A stretch of 64,000 nt of DNA from Pontibacterium sp049603715 (GTDB lineage: Bacteria; Pseudomonadota; Gammaproteobacteria; Pseudomonadales; Balneatricaceae), in the NCBI GenBank assembly GCA_049603715.1, contig JBMYSW010000007.1, positions 81,719 to 145,718 on the forward strand, given 5' to 3'. Below, in pieces: positions 62,814 to 64,000 of this stretch; positions within the stretch are counted from its first letter, which is position 1, and each line of letters begins with the position of its first letter. The notes beneath the pieces were generated by a model, which was not told where the DNA came from, did no database searches, and saw only the letters and a program-made list of their open reading frames with translations. Position numbers and translations under genes: made by a program.

Positions 62814-63545
62814 TTATAAAGAGTCTACACAGCTTGGGAAGATAGCTTGGAAGCCTTCTGCGTGGCTACAGCTTCTGCCGCTTGCTTGGCCGCCAGAGTT
62901 ACGGCGGAAATGGTTGCCGCGATTTTCGGCTAGGTTCTCGTAGAAAGTCCACAAGTGTTCTTGACCTTGCATACATTCAATCGCTGCTTTTTTCTTTTCC
63001 CAAACTTCAGAAATGTCTAGGAAAGTATTTGGTTTCCACTCCATTTGTTCACTTTGGTGTGGTTCAAATAGGTATAGTTGCGGTGCTCCTAGCACTTTCT
63101 CGCCTGGGTTGTGTCCCCACGCTTGTGCAATCATGCGGCACTGAAGGGCAATTTCAGTCGCATACATGTGGTCGGTGTTGTAAGGATCCCACTTAGAGTG
63201 GCTCAACATAAACTCTGGCTGAAGTTCACGGATCAAGTCGACGATCTGGTATTTTTGATCAGTGTTGATTTCTAGCGGGTAATCGCCAAAGTCGAAAAAG
63301 CGAATGTCATGAGCACCCAGCGCTGCTGCTGCGGCTTCAGCTTCTTGGCGGCGGATTTCTTTAACCTTTTCCAAGGTCATGCCTTCTTGTTTCCATAGTT
63401 TCGCTGATTCACCGCGCTCACCGTAAGAAAGGCAAGCAATTGTAACTTCGTAGCCAAGTTTTTGATGAAGAGCGATAGCACCACCACAACGCCAAACGAA
63501 ATCTGCCGAATGAGCGCTAATTACCAAAGCAGTCTTTTTTGTCAT
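62814..63545 (-). CDS. galB: 4-Oxalomesaconate hydratase (PIG-L deacetylase family)
   Basis: 243-residue zinc protein of the PIG-L/LmbE fold. The motif TALVISAHSADFVWRCGGAI replaces the usual AHPDD with AHSAD, as in GalB, and a later histidine lies in DPYNTDHMYATEIALQC. FFDFGDYPLEINTDQK and RGNHFRRNSG are further GalB-like segments. GalB hydrates the enol form of 4-oxalomesaconate to 4-carboxy-4-hydroxy-2-oxoadipate, the substrate of LigK. This enzyme is known from Pseudomonas gallate breakdown and is unrelated to LigJ. It is transcribed alone. Confidence 0.92.
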   Translation of the reverse strand: MTKKTALVISAHSADFVWRCGGAIALHQKLGYEVTIACLSYGERGESAKLWKQEGMTLEKVKEIRRQEAEAAAAALGAHDIRFFDFGDYPLEINTDQKYQIVDLIRELQPEFMLSHSKWDPYNTDHMYATEIALQCRMIAQAWGHNPGEKVLGAPQLYLFEPHQSEQMEWKPNTFLDISEVWEKKKAAIECMQGQEHLWTFYENLAENRGNHFRRNSGGQASGRSCSHAEGFQAIFPSCVDSL

Positions 63546-63912
63546 GATCTATTCTCTTTTGTTTTTATGATGCGTTAAACATCTTGGTTAACTTGAAATA
63601 TTTATCCTCTAAACATATTGAAACTAGTGTGTTTTCACCAATTGGAAATTATTCATTGGCTATTCTCTTTTGCGATAAAGACTGTATTTAACTGGCGAAA
63701 ATCAAAACGTGAAAGTCCAGTAAATACGCAGTGATGCGGGTTAATGTGGGTGGCTGATAGGCATTAGGAAAAGATACAAAATACTGTCTATTAGTCGTGT
63801 GTAAAGCAGCATTAATTGTTGTACGTGATGCTAATTTGTTAGCATGATGCCGCTTGATCAGGAAGTCATGCGTCGCCGAGTGGCTTACTCGGTTTCAAGG
63901 AACAGTGGCTAG
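63546..63912. promoter_or_regulatory. galB upstream region
   Basis: 367 bp AT-rich region with the galB promoter. A dyad ATGCTAA-TTTG-TTAGCAT (63828-63845) and a small CCGAG/CTCGG hairpin (near 63880) are visible. No ORF. It ends at a CTAG (63909-63912) beside MITE copy C. Confidence 0.5.
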
Positions 63913-64000
63913 GGAAGGTGTGAACAAGTCCTGTCGGCACTCTGGCGCTCAGCAATGCTCACAATCAAGGAAGGCCTTTGCCGTAATGTCTAGACCTTAT
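63913..64000. mobile_element. Left end of the IS5-type MITE (copy C), continues past the window
   Basis: 88 bp starting GGAAGGTGTGAACAAGTCC directly after CTAG, aligned without gaps to positions 48423-48510 of copy A. Its terminal repeat is intact, unlike the left end of copy A. The window ends inside the internal AGACCTT hairpin. Confidence 0.85.

Overview
The window looks like chromosomal DNA of a free-living, probably marine gammaproteobacterium from the broad Pseudomonadales/Cellvibrionales/Oceanospirillales area. Supporting signs are an LPS-assembly / ilvE / glnE block resembling the Pseudomonas arrangement, an inorganic triphosphatase next to glnE as in enterics, a TRAP-fed gluconate module, a PhoP/PhoQ-like pair and intermediate base composition judged by eye. 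The species cannot be named from sequence alone.

Positions 1-21,100 are ordinary core genome. They hold the N-terminal part of msbA, a family 9 glycosyltransferase, two LuxR-type solos, ilvE, glnE, the CYTH triphosphatase gene, a DUF47 + PiT phosphate uptake pair, an overlapping argE-argA pair, a two-component system with a glycine-zipper lipoprotein-like gene, ald and ilvD.

Positions 21,100-31,950 are a complete L-rhamnose module in the layout known from rhizobia. The leftward operon is rhaR-rhaS-rhaT-rhaP-rhaQ-rhaM-rhaK (DeoR regulator, ABC importer, mutarotase, kinase), and the rightward one is rhaD-rhaI (isomerase plus a fused aldolase/lactaldehyde dehydrogenase). The divergent promoter region carries an AT-rich 10-bp tandem repeat array. 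Positions 32,050-36,830 are a gluconate module: LacI-type gntR, gntK and a three-gene TRAP transporter, with three palindromes of the GntR operator type placed at gntR and at the TRAP operon. A GGDEF/EAL protein, tRNA-Thr(TGT), a small membrane protein and benE follow.

Positions 42,178-64,000 are an accessory island for 4-hydroxybenzoate/protocatechuate breakdown by 4,5-(meta) cleavage. All steps from 4-hydroxybenzoate to pyruvate + oxaloacetate are present: pobA, ligAB, ligC, ligI, galD, galB, ligK. They sit in several transcription units interleaved with two AraC-type, one MarR-type and one unusual tandem-HTH LysR-type regulator, a chemoreceptor, an MFS transporter, an aldo/keto reductase, a DUF2889 protein and ETF-quinone oxidoreductase. 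The island starts at a truncated IS5-family element that cut a LysR gene, and it contains copies of a ~265-bp non-autonomous element with IS5-type terminal inverted repeats (one full, one right-end fragment, one running off the window end). This suggests assembly and shuffling by IS5-type transposition. No CRISPR array, prophage, toxin-antitoxin pair or obvious defence system was seen.
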